Shown: positions 25,601 through 33,809 of the stretch, piece by piece | Numbering within the stretch: the stretch's first letter is position 1 | How the letters are laid out: each line of letters begins with the position of its first letter | Assembly: GCA_028820325.1 (NCBI GenBank) | Contig: JAPPJO010000066.1 | Coordinates: forward strand, 1 to 46,486 | From: Gammaproteobacteria bacterium | Lineage (GTDB): Bacteria; Gemmatimonadota; Gemmatimonadetes; Longimicrobiales; Gaopeijiaceae | Direction: 5' to 3' | DNA length: 46,486 nucleotides | Notes under the pieces: model-generated | The model's database searches: none | What the model saw: the letters and a program-made list of their open reading frames with translations, nothing else | What the model was told of the DNA's origin: nothing | Made by a program: the position numbers and the translations under genes

Positions 25601-26305
25601 CATGCGCCGTGTGGGGGTGCGGGCGACCCGGACCCGTCGTTCCCACATCCGGACGGATCGGCCGGCGCTTGGGGCTACGACTTCGCGCGCGGCGAACTGG
25701 TGCGTCCGTCGACCCCGGACCTGATGTCGTACTGCGGCCCCCCCGACGGGATCAGCGACTACCACTTCGCCAACGCGCTCCGCTACCGGCTGTTCGAGGC
25801 GCGCCGGTCGGCGGTTCCGGCCGCCGCCCAGGAGAGGTCGCTTCTGCTGTGGGGCGGCACGGGCGCGGACGGCGCGCCGTTCCTGAACCCGGCCTTCATC
25901 GTGGAGGCGCCGCCGGCGCTGCCAGACTCGGTCGGCGCGTACACGCTGACCGGCCGGACCGCGCGCGGAACCGAACTCTTCTCGTTCAGCTTCGAGATGC
26001 CCCGTGCGGCCGACGGCGACGGCGGTTCCGCGTTCGCGTTCGCCCTTCCCGTGGAGCCCGGCTGGGCGGGCGAACTTGCCGGCATCACCCTCGCCGGCCC
26101 TGGCGGAACGTTCGCTCTGAACGACAACAGCGACGTCCCGATGGCCATCCTGCGCGACCCGCGCACCGGCCGCGTGCGGGGCATCCTGCGCGCGCCGCCC
26201 CCGGCCCAAGCCGCGATGGACGCGACGGAACGGTCCGCAACGCCGCCAGAGCTCGAGTTGCTGTTCAGCCGCGGGATGCCGAGCGCGGCGGCGTGGCGGC
26301 GATGA
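22691..26305 (+). CDS. Lipoprotein with Ig-like domain, LRR blocks and metzincin protease (intact copy 2)
   Basis: This 1204-residue protein has a lipoprotein signal (ASSGC, Cys26), a BIG2-like Ig domain (about 35-120), and three LRR modules opening near residues 127, 387 and 518. Each opens with an ALxxLHxATxGxxW cap. Plant-type repeats (IPPELGxLxxL) follow, fewest in the second module, and each ends with an LCAPxxxxFxxWLDxI/V cap. From about 720 comes a protease region with the zinc motif HELGHNLGLHH (His961, His965, His971, Glu962) and the Met-turn DLMSYC (Met1012), so a metzincin-type zinc endopeptidase. The LRRs probably bind substrate or a surface partner. It heads an operon with the FN3 barrel gene 100 bases downstream. 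The substrate is unknown. Confidence 0.87.
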   Translation: MTNHRTRIRVPLLAICAVAAWASSGCGDDATRPPSEALRVASVTVTPAAASLTAPDATVQLDARVRDGNGRAMPGVVVIWTSLDAAVATVGASGLVAAAGNGTTTVAATVGAVAGTATVTVAVEHGDRAALAALHAATDGPNWADDANWLGDGPLATWRGVETDAFGQVVRLDLGGRQDGETGEWVSHGLRGTIPPELGSLAGLTSLSLRANALTGPIPPELGGLASLEELWLDGNRLEGPIPPELGSLARLRDLRLRGNALAGPIPPELGNLAGLEGLWLDGNRLEGPIPPELGNLVHLRGLSLSGNALAGPVPPELGALPYLEYLYLDGNALTGALPRSLVRIGRLVRLRFERNDGLCAPGTAEFMAWLDGIGQTDRGSFCNETDRAALAALHSAADGESWTDSGGWLGGAALAGWYGVRTDSVGRVATLDLAGNGLAGRLPAGLGDLAALTALRVGDNALSGRLPRRLLDLPLGELDYAGTELCAPADETFRGWLDAIAVLRGTGTECAAATNREILEMLHDATGGRDWIDSRNWLTDAPLGEWRGVEVDDQGRVVELRLWDNGLAGPIPPELGELAHLEYLRLSDNGLTGAIPPELSGLSGLTYLALDGNALTGAIPPELGALPALEELRVENNDLSGPLPPEFGGLASLRGLGLTGNARMSGPLPAELTSLGPLERLLTGGTGLCAPADPAFAAWLDGVHTRRVVPCADREAPAAYVVQAVQSRAFPVPLVAGKPALLRVFPTAARAAGAGVPAVRARFFVDGRETHMEYVPGKSEAIPARIDESSLATSVSAEIPGSVVRPGLEMVVEVDPEGTLDPALGVARRIPATGGLPVDVRALPPLELTVVPFLWAQAPDSSILDAVRGMAADPEGDALLADVRALLPVGALEVTAHAPVLSSSNDARRLMEETEAIRALEGGGGHYLGTMAGPVVGPSGVAFLPGRAGFSIPRSGTIAHELGHNLGLHHAPCGGAGDPDPSFPHPDGSAGAWGYDFARGELVRPSTPDLMSYCGPPDGISDYHFANALRYRLFEARRSAVPAAAQERSLLLWGGTGADGAPFLNPAFIVEAPPALPDSVGAYTLTGRTARGTELFSFSFEMPRAADGDGGSAFAFALPVEPGWAGELAGITLAGPGGTFALNDNSDVPMAILRDPRTGRVRGILRAPPPAQAAMDATERSATPPELELLFSRGMPSAAAWRR

Positions 26306-26405
26306 CGGCGCCACGGGGGACCGGGGCGAGGGCTTTCCAACCCATTGAGATGGACTCACACACAGACGCGTGCGCGTCTCTCCCAAAGCACAAGGAGACG
26401 GCAGG
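26306..26405 (+). promoter_or_regulatory. Conserved leader between protease and FN3-barrel genes, copy 2
   Basis: This spacer matches 3049-3142 (shared GATGGACTCACACACAGACG). A 7-bp inverted repeat, AGACGCG (26364-26370) and CGCGTCT (26373-26379), sits where copy 1 has a shorter stem. AAGGAGA precedes ATG 26406, the start I chose over an in-frame ATG at 26370 because the paralogue starts at the matching point. Confidence 0.45.
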
Positions 26406-29400
26406 ATGATTCGGAACAAGCTTGGTTTGCGAGCCCGCTCCCTCATGGTTGCCGTCGCGGTAGTCTGCTGGCTTCTCTCCGGAGCGGCTGCGCACGGGCT
26501 TCACGGTCAGAACACGGTGCCTTCGGCGCCGCAGAACCTGGAGGCGACCGCCCTCACCCCCACCTCCATCTTCCTCCGCTGGGACGCGCCGACCTCGGAC
26601 GGCGGGAGTAGTATCACCGGCTACCGGATCGAGGCGTCCGCCAACGGCTCCACGGGCTGGATCCCTATCGGCAGCACTGTGACCAACAGCTACACGCATG
26701 GCGACCGCGAACCAGGCACCACCCTGTACTATCGCGTCTCCGCGACCAACGCTGAGGGGACTGGAAACCCCTCGAACGTGGTCCCGGGCATCACATCGGG
26801 GACCACAGGGGGCACCGGTACAGTGGGAGCACCCCTGAATCTGACGGCGGTCGCGGTCGGGACCGCCATCAACCTCAACTGGGACGTACCGTCCTCGACC
26901 GGCGGGAAGACGATCAGCGGGTACCGGGTGGACGTGTCGGCGAATGTCGGCGTCAGTTGGACGCAGCTGACGACTACGACCGCGACCGAGCACCAGCATC
27001 CGGGTCTCCCGGTAGGCGTCACCCGCCACTACCGGGTCAGGGCGCTGTACTCCGACAACACCTTGGGGCCCCCGGCGTTCGCGAACGCCACCACGGTGGC
27101 GACCGGGGTACCGAGTGCGCCCCGCAATCTGAGCGCAACGGCCGCTGGCTCGTCGGCCATCGACGTGGACTGGGACGTGCCAGCCTCGAACGGTGGGAGT
27201 CCAATCACCTCCTACGAGGTTTCCGTGTCCGCGGACGGCGGTGTAAGCTGGGGCCCGCCGCAAACCACGGTCCTGACTGAGTACCAGCACACGAGTCTTG
27301 CCGCAGGCGTCACCCGCCATTACCGGGTCAGGGCGAGGAACGCCAACGGCTTCGGGTCCTGGACGTCCGCGGTGAGCGCCACGACGTCGACGGGAACGGC
27401 GCCGGGGCCGCCCCGCGCCCTGACGGCGACCGCCGTCAGTTCCTCGGCGATCGAACTGAGTTGGAGCGTCCCGCTGAGCTCGGGCAGCAGCGCGATCATC
27501 GGGTATCGGATCGAGCGTTCAAGCACGCGAACCGGCGGATGGAGGGAGATCGAGGACGACACGGGCGACACGCGCACCACCTACGAGGACACGGGCCTCT
27601 CGCCGAACACGACCTACTACTACCGGGTCTCGGCGATCAACTCCTACGCGACGGGAATCCCCTCGAACGTCGATGACGCCATCACCCAGCGGGACGTGCC
27701 GGATGCGCCCCGGCAATTAACGGCCCGCGCCCGAGGGACATCGGTCATCGAGTTGAGCTGGAGGGCGCCATCGTCCAGCGGGACGGCCCGGGTGACCGGT
27801 TACCAGATCCAGTCGTCCAGCACGGGAACCGGCAGATGGAGGGATCTCGAAGACGACACGGGCAACACGCGCACTACCTATGAGGACACGGGCCTCAATC
27901 CGAACACAACCCGCTACTACCGGGTCGCGGCGATCAGCGACGCGGGCACGAGTGACTGGTCGAACGTCGACGACGCAACCACCGACGACCTCACCGTTCC
28001 GGGCGCGCCCACGGGTCTCACGGTGAACCCGAACAGCGTCAGGGGAAGCACCGAACTCCGCCTCTCCTGGACAGCCCCGGCCTCGAACGGAGGGAGTGCG
28101 ATCACGGGCTACCGCATCGAGAGGGCTGCCACCCGCAGCGGCCCTTGGAGAATCCACGTGTCCAGCACCGGCAGCGGCACCTGCACCAGGTGCACCTACA
28201 CCGACCGCGGTCTAAGCCCTAACACAACCTGGTTCTATCGCGTGCGTGCGCTCAACGCCCAAGGGCAGGGGGCTCCGTCGAACGTGGATAACGCCACCAC
28301 CCTCGCAGCGCCTCCCGGGCCGCCGCAGAACGTGCGTGCGCGCGGGACCGGGCCGGACAGCATCCTCCTCGCATGGGACGCGCCGGCGGCCGACGGAGGG
28401 GCGCGGGTTACCGGCTATGCCATCCAGCGGATCGGGCCCAACAACAACTCGTGGATCACCCACCGCACCAACACGGGGACGACGGCAACCACATTCACGG
28501 ACACGGGACTGCAGCCGGCGACCCGATACCGGTACCGGGTGGCGGCGATCAACAGCGTGGGACGCGGCGATTGGTCGTTCGAGGCGAGCACGAGCACGTA
28601 CGCCCAAGCTCCCGGGGCACCGGTCGGGCTGACGGCCCGGGAGGTGGGCACCGCACGCATCGACCTGTCGTGGAGTGCGCCCCGCAACACCGGCGGGGCC
28701 CCGATCCTCGGCTACCGGGTCGAGGCCTCCGACGACGAGCGCAGGACCTGGCGGATCATCCGTCGCAACACCAGCTCGACGGGGACGACGTTCTCCGACG
28801 TGAACCTCCAGCCCGCGACCACACGGTACTACCGCGTCGCGGCGATCAACACCGCGGGGACCGGGCCGTATTCGAACTTCGCAAGCGCGACGACCGAAGC
28901 CACCGTGCCGGGCACGCCCCGGAGTCTCGACGCGGACGCCGACGGCACCTCGCGGATCGAGCTTTCCTGGCGAGAGCCCACGAGCGACGGGGGCTCGCGC
29001 ATCACCGGGTACCGCATCGAGGTGTCCGAAGATGTGGGCGCCAGTTGGGATAACCTGGTGGCCAACTCGCACAACACGCGCACGACCTACGTGCACACGG
29101 GGCTGGAGCCGGCCACCACGCGCCACTACCGCGTCTCGGCGATCAACCGGGAGGGCGTGGGCCGGGCGTCGCGGGCGGCGAGCGCCACGACCGACGCGAC
29201 CGTGCCCGCCGCGCCCACCGGGCTGACGGCCACCGCGGTCACGTCCACGCAGATCGACCTGTTCTGGCTTGCGCCCGCCTACGATGGCGGCGCCGCCGTC
29301 ACCGGCTACCGCATCGAGGTCTCGGAGGACGGCGCCGCGTGGACGGATCTGATGGTCAACACCGGTTCGAGGGCCACCACGTTCTCGCACACCGGCCTGC

Positions 29401-30893
29401 TGCCGGGCAGCACGCGCCACTACCGCGTCTCGGCGATCAACCGGGTGGGCACCGGCGCGGCGTCGGCGAGCGCCTCGGCGGCGACCGACGACCCCATTGG
29501 GCGCGCGGGGCGACTGAATACGCGCGTGCTACCGCACGTGGTGGGCGCGATGACCTCGAGCACCGTATCGGCGATCGCGCGCCGCGTCGACGCGGTGGCC
29601 AGCGGGATGGGCATGCAGCGGCGCGTGGAGACGAACGGGCTGTCATCCATGGCCGCGAGCCTGTCGTCGCCGGACGCAGGAGGCCTCGGCCTGGCGCAGG
29701 GCGACCAGGCCGGCCTCGCCGCCCTCTTCGGCGGCACCTCGTTCACGATGCCTTTGGGCGCCCCCGCCGCGCAGCAGCAGTCCGCGACGGGCACCCAGTT
29801 GGCGAGCTGGGGCTCAGGCGAATACCACTACCTCGGCGAACCGGGCCAGAGCACCCTCGACTGGAAGGGCAACATGGTGAGCGCCCACGCCGGCCTGGAC
29901 GTGCGCGTGGGATCCGACATCCTGGCGGGTGTCGCGGGCTCGTACTCCTCGGGCAGCTTCGACTTCACCGACAAGACCGGCGCCAGCCCGGTGAAGGGCA
30001 CCTACGGCACCACCATGGCCAGCGTGCATCCCTACATGGCCTGGTTCTCCGGCGGGGGCGCCGCTTCGGTGTGGGGCTCGGCCGGACTCGGCCGGGGCGA
30101 CATCGACGTCGACGACGTGCGCGAAGGGTTCCGCACCACCCCCGCGAGCCTGTTGACGGGGGCCGGGGGCGCCAGCTACCAACTGCTCACGCGAGGCACG
30201 GCCGGTGTGCGCCTCAAGGCCGAGGGCTGGTACGGCGAGGTCACGGTCGACGGCACCCAGCAGATCGAGGAAGTCACGCTGACCATGCAGCGCGGCAAGG
30301 TCGCCCTGGAGCTGATGCAGGCCTTCAGCAGCGACACCGGGAGCGAGACGGCGGTCGTGCTCGAGGGCGGGATGCGCTACGACGACGGCGACGGCATAAA
30401 CGGCGCCAGCGCGGAAGTCGGCGGCGGGCTGCGCTACACGAACCCGGGATTGGGGCTGACCGCGGAGGGCCGCGGCCGGTTCGTGATCTCGGCGCGCGCC
30501 GGCTACGAGGAATGGGGCATGGGTGGCACGCTCATGTTCGACCCGGCGACCCGCGGCCAGGGGCTCTCCATCCGGGTGGCACCGTCGTATGGCAACCACC
30601 TGAGCGGGGTGAGCCAGTTGTGGGAGCGCGGGGTGCACGACGCGGTGCGCGGCCACGACCTGGGCATGGGGCCCAACGTGGACGGCGAAGTGGCTTACGG
30701 CATCGCCGGCTTCCACGGCACGCCCTATAGCGGCTTCTACCTGGGCCAGGCTGGCACGCGGGCCTTCAGCAGCGGCGTGCGCTACGAGCTCGGCGCGGGT
30801 GTCGGGTTGCGCCTTGAAGGGACGCGGCGCGAGAGCGAACTCGGTGCCCCGCAACACACGGTCGGCGTCCGCGGGAGGTTGCAGTTCCGCTAG
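26406..30893 (+). CDS. Fibronectin-III array with C-terminal outer-membrane beta-barrel, copy 2
   Basis: This 1495-residue paralogue of the 3143-7345 product has the same signal peptide type (RSLMVAVAVVCW), ten FN3 domains instead of nine (to about residue 1030), the helical linker (LNTRVLPHV) and a barrel from about 1128 ending GRLQFR. The extra FN3 domain is among the first three. One domain carries a CTRC pair (residues about 593-596) absent from copy 1, possibly a disulphide. It follows the intact LRR metalloprotease and ends at a strong terminator, so the two form one operon. It is probably a surface adhesin or a target of the protease; this is inference from pairing conserved twice. Confidence 0.87.
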   Translation: MIRNKLGLRARSLMVAVAVVCWLLSGAAAHGLHGQNTVPSAPQNLEATALTPTSIFLRWDAPTSDGGSSITGYRIEASANGSTGWIPIGSTVTNSYTHGDREPGTTLYYRVSATNAEGTGNPSNVVPGITSGTTGGTGTVGAPLNLTAVAVGTAINLNWDVPSSTGGKTISGYRVDVSANVGVSWTQLTTTTATEHQHPGLPVGVTRHYRVRALYSDNTLGPPAFANATTVATGVPSAPRNLSATAAGSSAIDVDWDVPASNGGSPITSYEVSVSADGGVSWGPPQTTVLTEYQHTSLAAGVTRHYRVRARNANGFGSWTSAVSATTSTGTAPGPPRALTATAVSSSAIELSWSVPLSSGSSAIIGYRIERSSTRTGGWREIEDDTGDTRTTYEDTGLSPNTTYYYRVSAINSYATGIPSNVDDAITQRDVPDAPRQLTARARGTSVIELSWRAPSSSGTARVTGYQIQSSSTGTGRWRDLEDDTGNTRTTYEDTGLNPNTTRYYRVAAISDAGTSDWSNVDDATTDDLTVPGAPTGLTVNPNSVRGSTELRLSWTAPASNGGSAITGYRIERAATRSGPWRIHVSSTGSGTCTRCTYTDRGLSPNTTWFYRVRALNAQGQGAPSNVDNATTLAAPPGPPQNVRARGTGPDSILLAWDAPAADGGARVTGYAIQRIGPNNNSWITHRTNTGTTATTFTDTGLQPATRYRYRVAAINSVGRGDWSFEASTSTYAQAPGAPVGLTAREVGTARIDLSWSAPRNTGGAPILGYRVEASDDERRTWRIIRRNTSSTGTTFSDVNLQPATTRYYRVAAINTAGTGPYSNFASATTEATVPGTPRSLDADADGTSRIELSWREPTSDGGSRITGYRIEVSEDVGASWDNLVANSHNTRTTYVHTGLEPATTRHYRVSAINREGVGRASRAASATTDATVPAAPTGLTATAVTSTQIDLFWLAPAYDGGAAVTGYRIEVSEDGAAWTDLMVNTGSRATTFSHTGLLPGSTRHYRVSAINRVGTGAASASASAATDDPIGRAGRLNTRVLPHVVGAMTSSTVSAIARRVDAVASGMGMQRRVETNGLSSMAASLSSPDAGGLGLAQGDQAGLAALFGGTSFTMPLGAPAAQQQSATGTQLASWGSGEYHYLGEPGQSTLDWKGNMVSAHAGLDVRVGSDILAGVAGSYSSGSFDFTDKTGASPVKGTYGTTMASVHPYMAWFSGGGAASVWGSAGLGRGDIDVDDVREGFRTTPASLLTGAGGASYQLLTRGTAGVRLKAEGWYGEVTVDGTQQIEEVTLTMQRGKVALELMQAFSSDTGSETAVVLEGGMRYDDGDGINGASAEVGGGLRYTNPGLGLTAEGRGRFVISARAGYEEWGMGGTLMFDPATRGQGLSIRVAPSYGNHLSGVSQLWERGVHDAVRGHDLGMGPNVDGEVAYGIAGFHGTPYSGFYLGQAGTRAFSSGVRYELGAGVGLRLEGTRRESELGAPQHTVGVRGRLQFR
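29789..30060. repeat. Near-identical tract shared with 6241-6512
   Basis: This is the partner of the 272-base tract in copy 1, with one mismatch by eye. The identity ends sharply at GGCGGGGGCG, after which the codons differ again. Confidence 0.75.
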
Positions 30894-30913
30894 AGCGGGA
30901 GGTTGCAGTTCCG
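30871..30913 (+). repeat. In-frame 24-base tandem duplication across the FN3-barrel stop codon
   Basis: The 19-base unit GCGGGAGGTTGCAGTTCCG occurs at 30871-30889 and again at 30895-30913, 24 bases apart. The TAG at 30891-30893 lies between them. Reading through it would add SGRLQFR before TAA, repeating the barrel's terminal residues exactly. It probably arose by slippage. Copy 1 lacks it. Confidence 0.7.
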
Positions 30914-30924
30914 ATAAGAAGAGC

Positions 30925-30952
30925 GCCCCCGCCCGGTTCGCCGGGTGGGGGC
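30925..30952 (+). terminator. Strong GC hairpin ending the protease/FN3 operon
   Basis: Arms GCCCCCGCCCGG and CCGGGTGGGGGC enclose a TTCG loop; no U-tract follows. It is almost the same hairpin as at 22646-22673, so the copy 2 operon is bracketed by matching terminators. Confidence 0.72.
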
Positions 30953-31190
30953 GAACTCTTCCTCCGAACCCGACCATGTCACCTCTCCGGGCATCTCGAG
31001 AAGCCTGGGCGCAAGTAGCGTTGCGTGATCAGTCACGATAATCTCACGCATATTACCCACCGGATCACTATTATCTCACCTTTATCATTGTACCGTGACG
31101 ATATGGACGCGACGTTATTTGGAGCGACAATATTGACGGAGGCCATATGATCCCCGTAGCTTGCCACGCTAGACCGATCAGGAGGCAAGC
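30953..31190 (+). promoter_or_regulatory. Promoter region of the SH3b/proton-channel operon with a direct repeat
   Basis: The stretch is AT-rich. TCACGATAATCTCAC (31033-31047) and TCACTATTATCTCAC (31065-31079) match at 13 of 15 bases, 32 bases apart, about three helical turns. A possible -35 box TTGACG at 31133 precedes a weak -10 near 31156. AGGAGG stands before ATG 31191. Confidence 0.45.
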
Positions 31191-32312
31191 ATGTCCCGTC
31201 TACCCGTGACCCTTCGCTATCCTATGTGCCGGACAATCCTCACGTTGGCCATCCTGCTGGCCGCAGCCGCCCCGTTACAGTCCCAGCAGGTTCGTACCGT
31301 CGCCGATGACACCGCGATTCGACTGGATCCCGATCCCGAGAGCCCGGTCATCGCCACGCTGCCCGCCGGCACGGACCTGAACTGGGTGGGCGAGTCGGGC
31401 GGGTGGTACACCGTGTCCTTCACCGGACCGGGAGGGGAGGACCTCCTCGGCTACGTATTGTCCGGCGAGGTCCAGGTGTTGGGCGAGCCGCCGAGTTCCG
31501 TGACCCCGCCGCCGGGAGCGCCCGCCCCCCTCCTGCCCGGGGGGATCCCGTCTTCCGGGCAGCTTGCCGGGATTCCCGACGTGGAGCTGCAATACGAAAA
31601 CGAACGCAATCGCCGATCGTCGGGCCTGAAGAAGATCATCTGGGGAATCGCCCTGATCGGCGCGTCCCGGGCGGCCCTGGACATGATTCCCGCGCTCCAG
31701 GTTCCGGAGCCCGAAGACTATGCCACCGCCGACGAGTATCAGTCGGCGCTGGATCGGCGGGACAACGCAGAGACGGGGCGCAGCGTGGTCAGCGGGCTGG
31801 GTGGCGCCTTGATCGGATGGGGGGCCATCGAGTTCGGCTGGGGCTGGCGCCGGATGTCCATCCTCGAGGTCGACCTGCCGCGGCAGGGGGAAGCTCCGCT
31901 CGAGCAACAGTACGCCGAGGCGAACGAAAGGCGGATGTCGGGGCGCAGCAAGTTTTTCTGGGGCGTCTTTCTGATCGGCTCCTCCTACGCGGCGGTCGAG
32001 TACATCCCCGCCCTCGGCGTTCCGGACCCGGAGGAGTATGACGACCCCGACGAATACCAGAGCGCTCTGGACCGGCGGGACCGGGTCGAGACCATTCAGC
32101 AGTGGACCATGCTGGGTGCCGGGGCGTTGGGAGCGTGGGGTGGTGTCCAATGGGTGAGGGGGGCGCGCCGCATGACTCAGATCGAAGCCACCGCGCGCAT
32201 GGCGTCGCTGGACGTACCATGGGCCTCTCGCGACAGCGGCCTGACCCCCGAACTCTTCGTGGGCCGGGACCGGGGCGGACGCACCAATGTGGGACTTCAG
32301 TGGACATGGTAG
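31191..32312 (+). CDS. Secreted/membrane protein with SH3b domain and two repeated membrane modules
   Basis: This 373-residue protein has a signal peptide (ILTLAILLAAAAPLQSQ), then a bacterial SH3-like domain (about 35-95; DTAIRLDPDPESPVIATLPA) of a type that often binds the cell wall. A Pro-rich linker follows. Two copies of an 85-residue unit come next: a hydrophobic segment (IIWGIALIGASRAALDMIPA, FFWGVFLIGSSYAAVEYIPA), a shared DEYQSALDRRD helix, and a second hydrophobic segment ending in R-R-M. The duplication is plain at residues about 145-230 and 255-345. It heads a five-gene operon, 50 bases before the next gene. It may be a structural part tying the complex to peptidoglycan. I know of no named family for the repeated unit. 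Confidence 0.78.
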   Translation: MSRLPVTLRYPMCRTILTLAILLAAAAPLQSQQVRTVADDTAIRLDPDPESPVIATLPAGTDLNWVGESGGWYTVSFTGPGGEDLLGYVLSGEVQVLGEPPSSVTPPPGAPAPLLPGGIPSSGQLAGIPDVELQYENERNRRSSGLKKIIWGIALIGASRAALDMIPALQVPEPEDYATADEYQSALDRRDNAETGRSVVSGLGGALIGWGAIEFGWGWRRMSILEVDLPRQGEAPLEQQYAEANERRMSGRSKFFWGVFLIGSSYAAVEYIPALGVPDPEEYDDPDEYQSALDRRDRVETIQQWTMLGAGALGAWGGVQWVRGARRMTQIEATARMASLDVPWASRDSGLTPELFVGRDRGGRTNVGLQWTW

Positions 32313-32362
32313 TGGGGATTCCTGCCGATGGATGGTGGACAGCTTGACTTGAGGCCCGGCAC

Positions 32363-33809
32363 GTGAACCGGCGCCGTCTCTTCTACGGCCTTGGCGTGAC
32401 CGCGATCCTGGCCGGGACGGCCGTGGTGGTCGTTGTTTCTCGCAATACGGCCATGACCCCGGAGGAGCGGGCTCTGGCCGCCGAGACGCAGCTCGACCTC
32501 TCACCGCAGACGATCGCCTCCGTGGAGGCCGGTCTGATCGCCGAGGGCTTCCACTCGGGAGATGCCGACGGCGTGCTGGAGGAAGAGGCTCGCACCGGCC
32601 TGCGCGAGTGGCAGTCGGCCAACGGACTGGCTGCGACCGGCTACCTCGATCGGGCCAGCGTGGCGGAGCTCCTTCCCCTGGGCGAGGCCGCCGAACGCCA
32701 GGCCGAGATCGCGCGCGTCGAGGCGGCGGAAGCTGCCCGGCAGGCGCAGCAAGCCGAGGCGGCGGCGCTGGAGCAGGCGCGGCGGAGGGCCGAGGAGGCG
32801 GAACGGCTGGCCGCGCAACGGCTCGCGGAGGCACGACGGCTCGCCGCAGCCCAGCAGCGTTCCGAAATCGAGCGGCGCGAGGCGGAGATCCGGGCGGCGG
32901 AGCTGGAGCGGGAGGCGGAACTCAGCCGCCTGGAGGCCGAGCGCCAGCGGGCCGAAGCGGAACGCCTGGAGGCCGAGCGGCTTGCGGAGGAGGAGCGCCT
33001 GGCCGAGGAGCGCCGCGCCGAGGAAGAGCGCCGCGCCGAGGCCGAAAGACGCGAAGCCGAACTGCTGGCCGAGGCCCAGCGCCTGGCGGAAGCCCAGCGG
33101 CAGGCTCAGGCGCGGGCGGAAGCGGAGCTCGGTCCCAGCAGCCTGCTCATGATGTTCGGAAGCGCGCTTTCAGGGACGACCGGACGACTCAACTGGCACC
33201 CGAACGAGAACTGGGTTCGTTGGACGGGACTCATCTTCTCCGGCAGCCGCGTCACCGGGATCGATCTGGCCAACCAGGGGCTCAGCGGCACGATTCCCAC
33301 GATGGTCGCCCGTCTGCAGGATCTCGACTTCATCCGCCTCAGCGACAACTACCTGACTGGAGTAGTCCCCCGGGAGCTGGCAGCCCTCCCGGCGCTCGAG
33401 GTCCTTTATCTGGACGGCAACCAGCTTTCGGGTCCGATTCCCCGTGAACTCGGGCGGCTCACCGCGCTGGAGGACCTCTTTCTGGACGACAACCGGCTGG
33501 TCGGCCCCCATCCCTCCGGAACTGGGAAGCCTGCCCAGGCTCGCGCGGTTGCGGCTGTCGCGCAACGGGCTGTCGGGGGAGATCCCCCCCGAGCTGGCGG
33601 CTCTGCGCAACATCGAAGCGCTCCTGCTGAACGACAATGAGTTGACCGGGGAGATCCCGCCGGCCCTCCAGCGGCTATCCGACCTCGAGAGGCTGTCGCT
33701 CAGCAACAACCGGCTTACCGGCTGTATCCCCAGGGGACTTTCCCGCTTCGAGTCGACCATCAACCCGCAGCGCGACGGCGTCATCCTGAGAACCTGCATC
33801 GTGCAATGA
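32363..33809 (+). pseudogene. Membrane-anchored peptidoglycan-binding, coiled-coil, LRR protein with a frameshift
   Basis: The frame from the start codon at 32363 encodes an N-terminal membrane segment (GLGVTAILAGTAVVVVV), a PG-binding-1-like domain (about 50-105; GFHSGDADGVLEEEARTGLR), a long Ala/Glu/Arg coiled coil (about 110-255) and LRRs. At the C-run 33505-33509 the LRR sense moves to another frame, which goes on with PIPPELGSLPRLARLRLSRN to TGA 33809. Removing one C would restore a single protein of about 481 residues. The next gene overlaps the restored stop by four bases (ATGA), which argues that the full-length frame was recently functional, so a sequencing error in the homopolymer is plausible. 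It would span inner membrane to cell wall. Confidence 0.75.
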
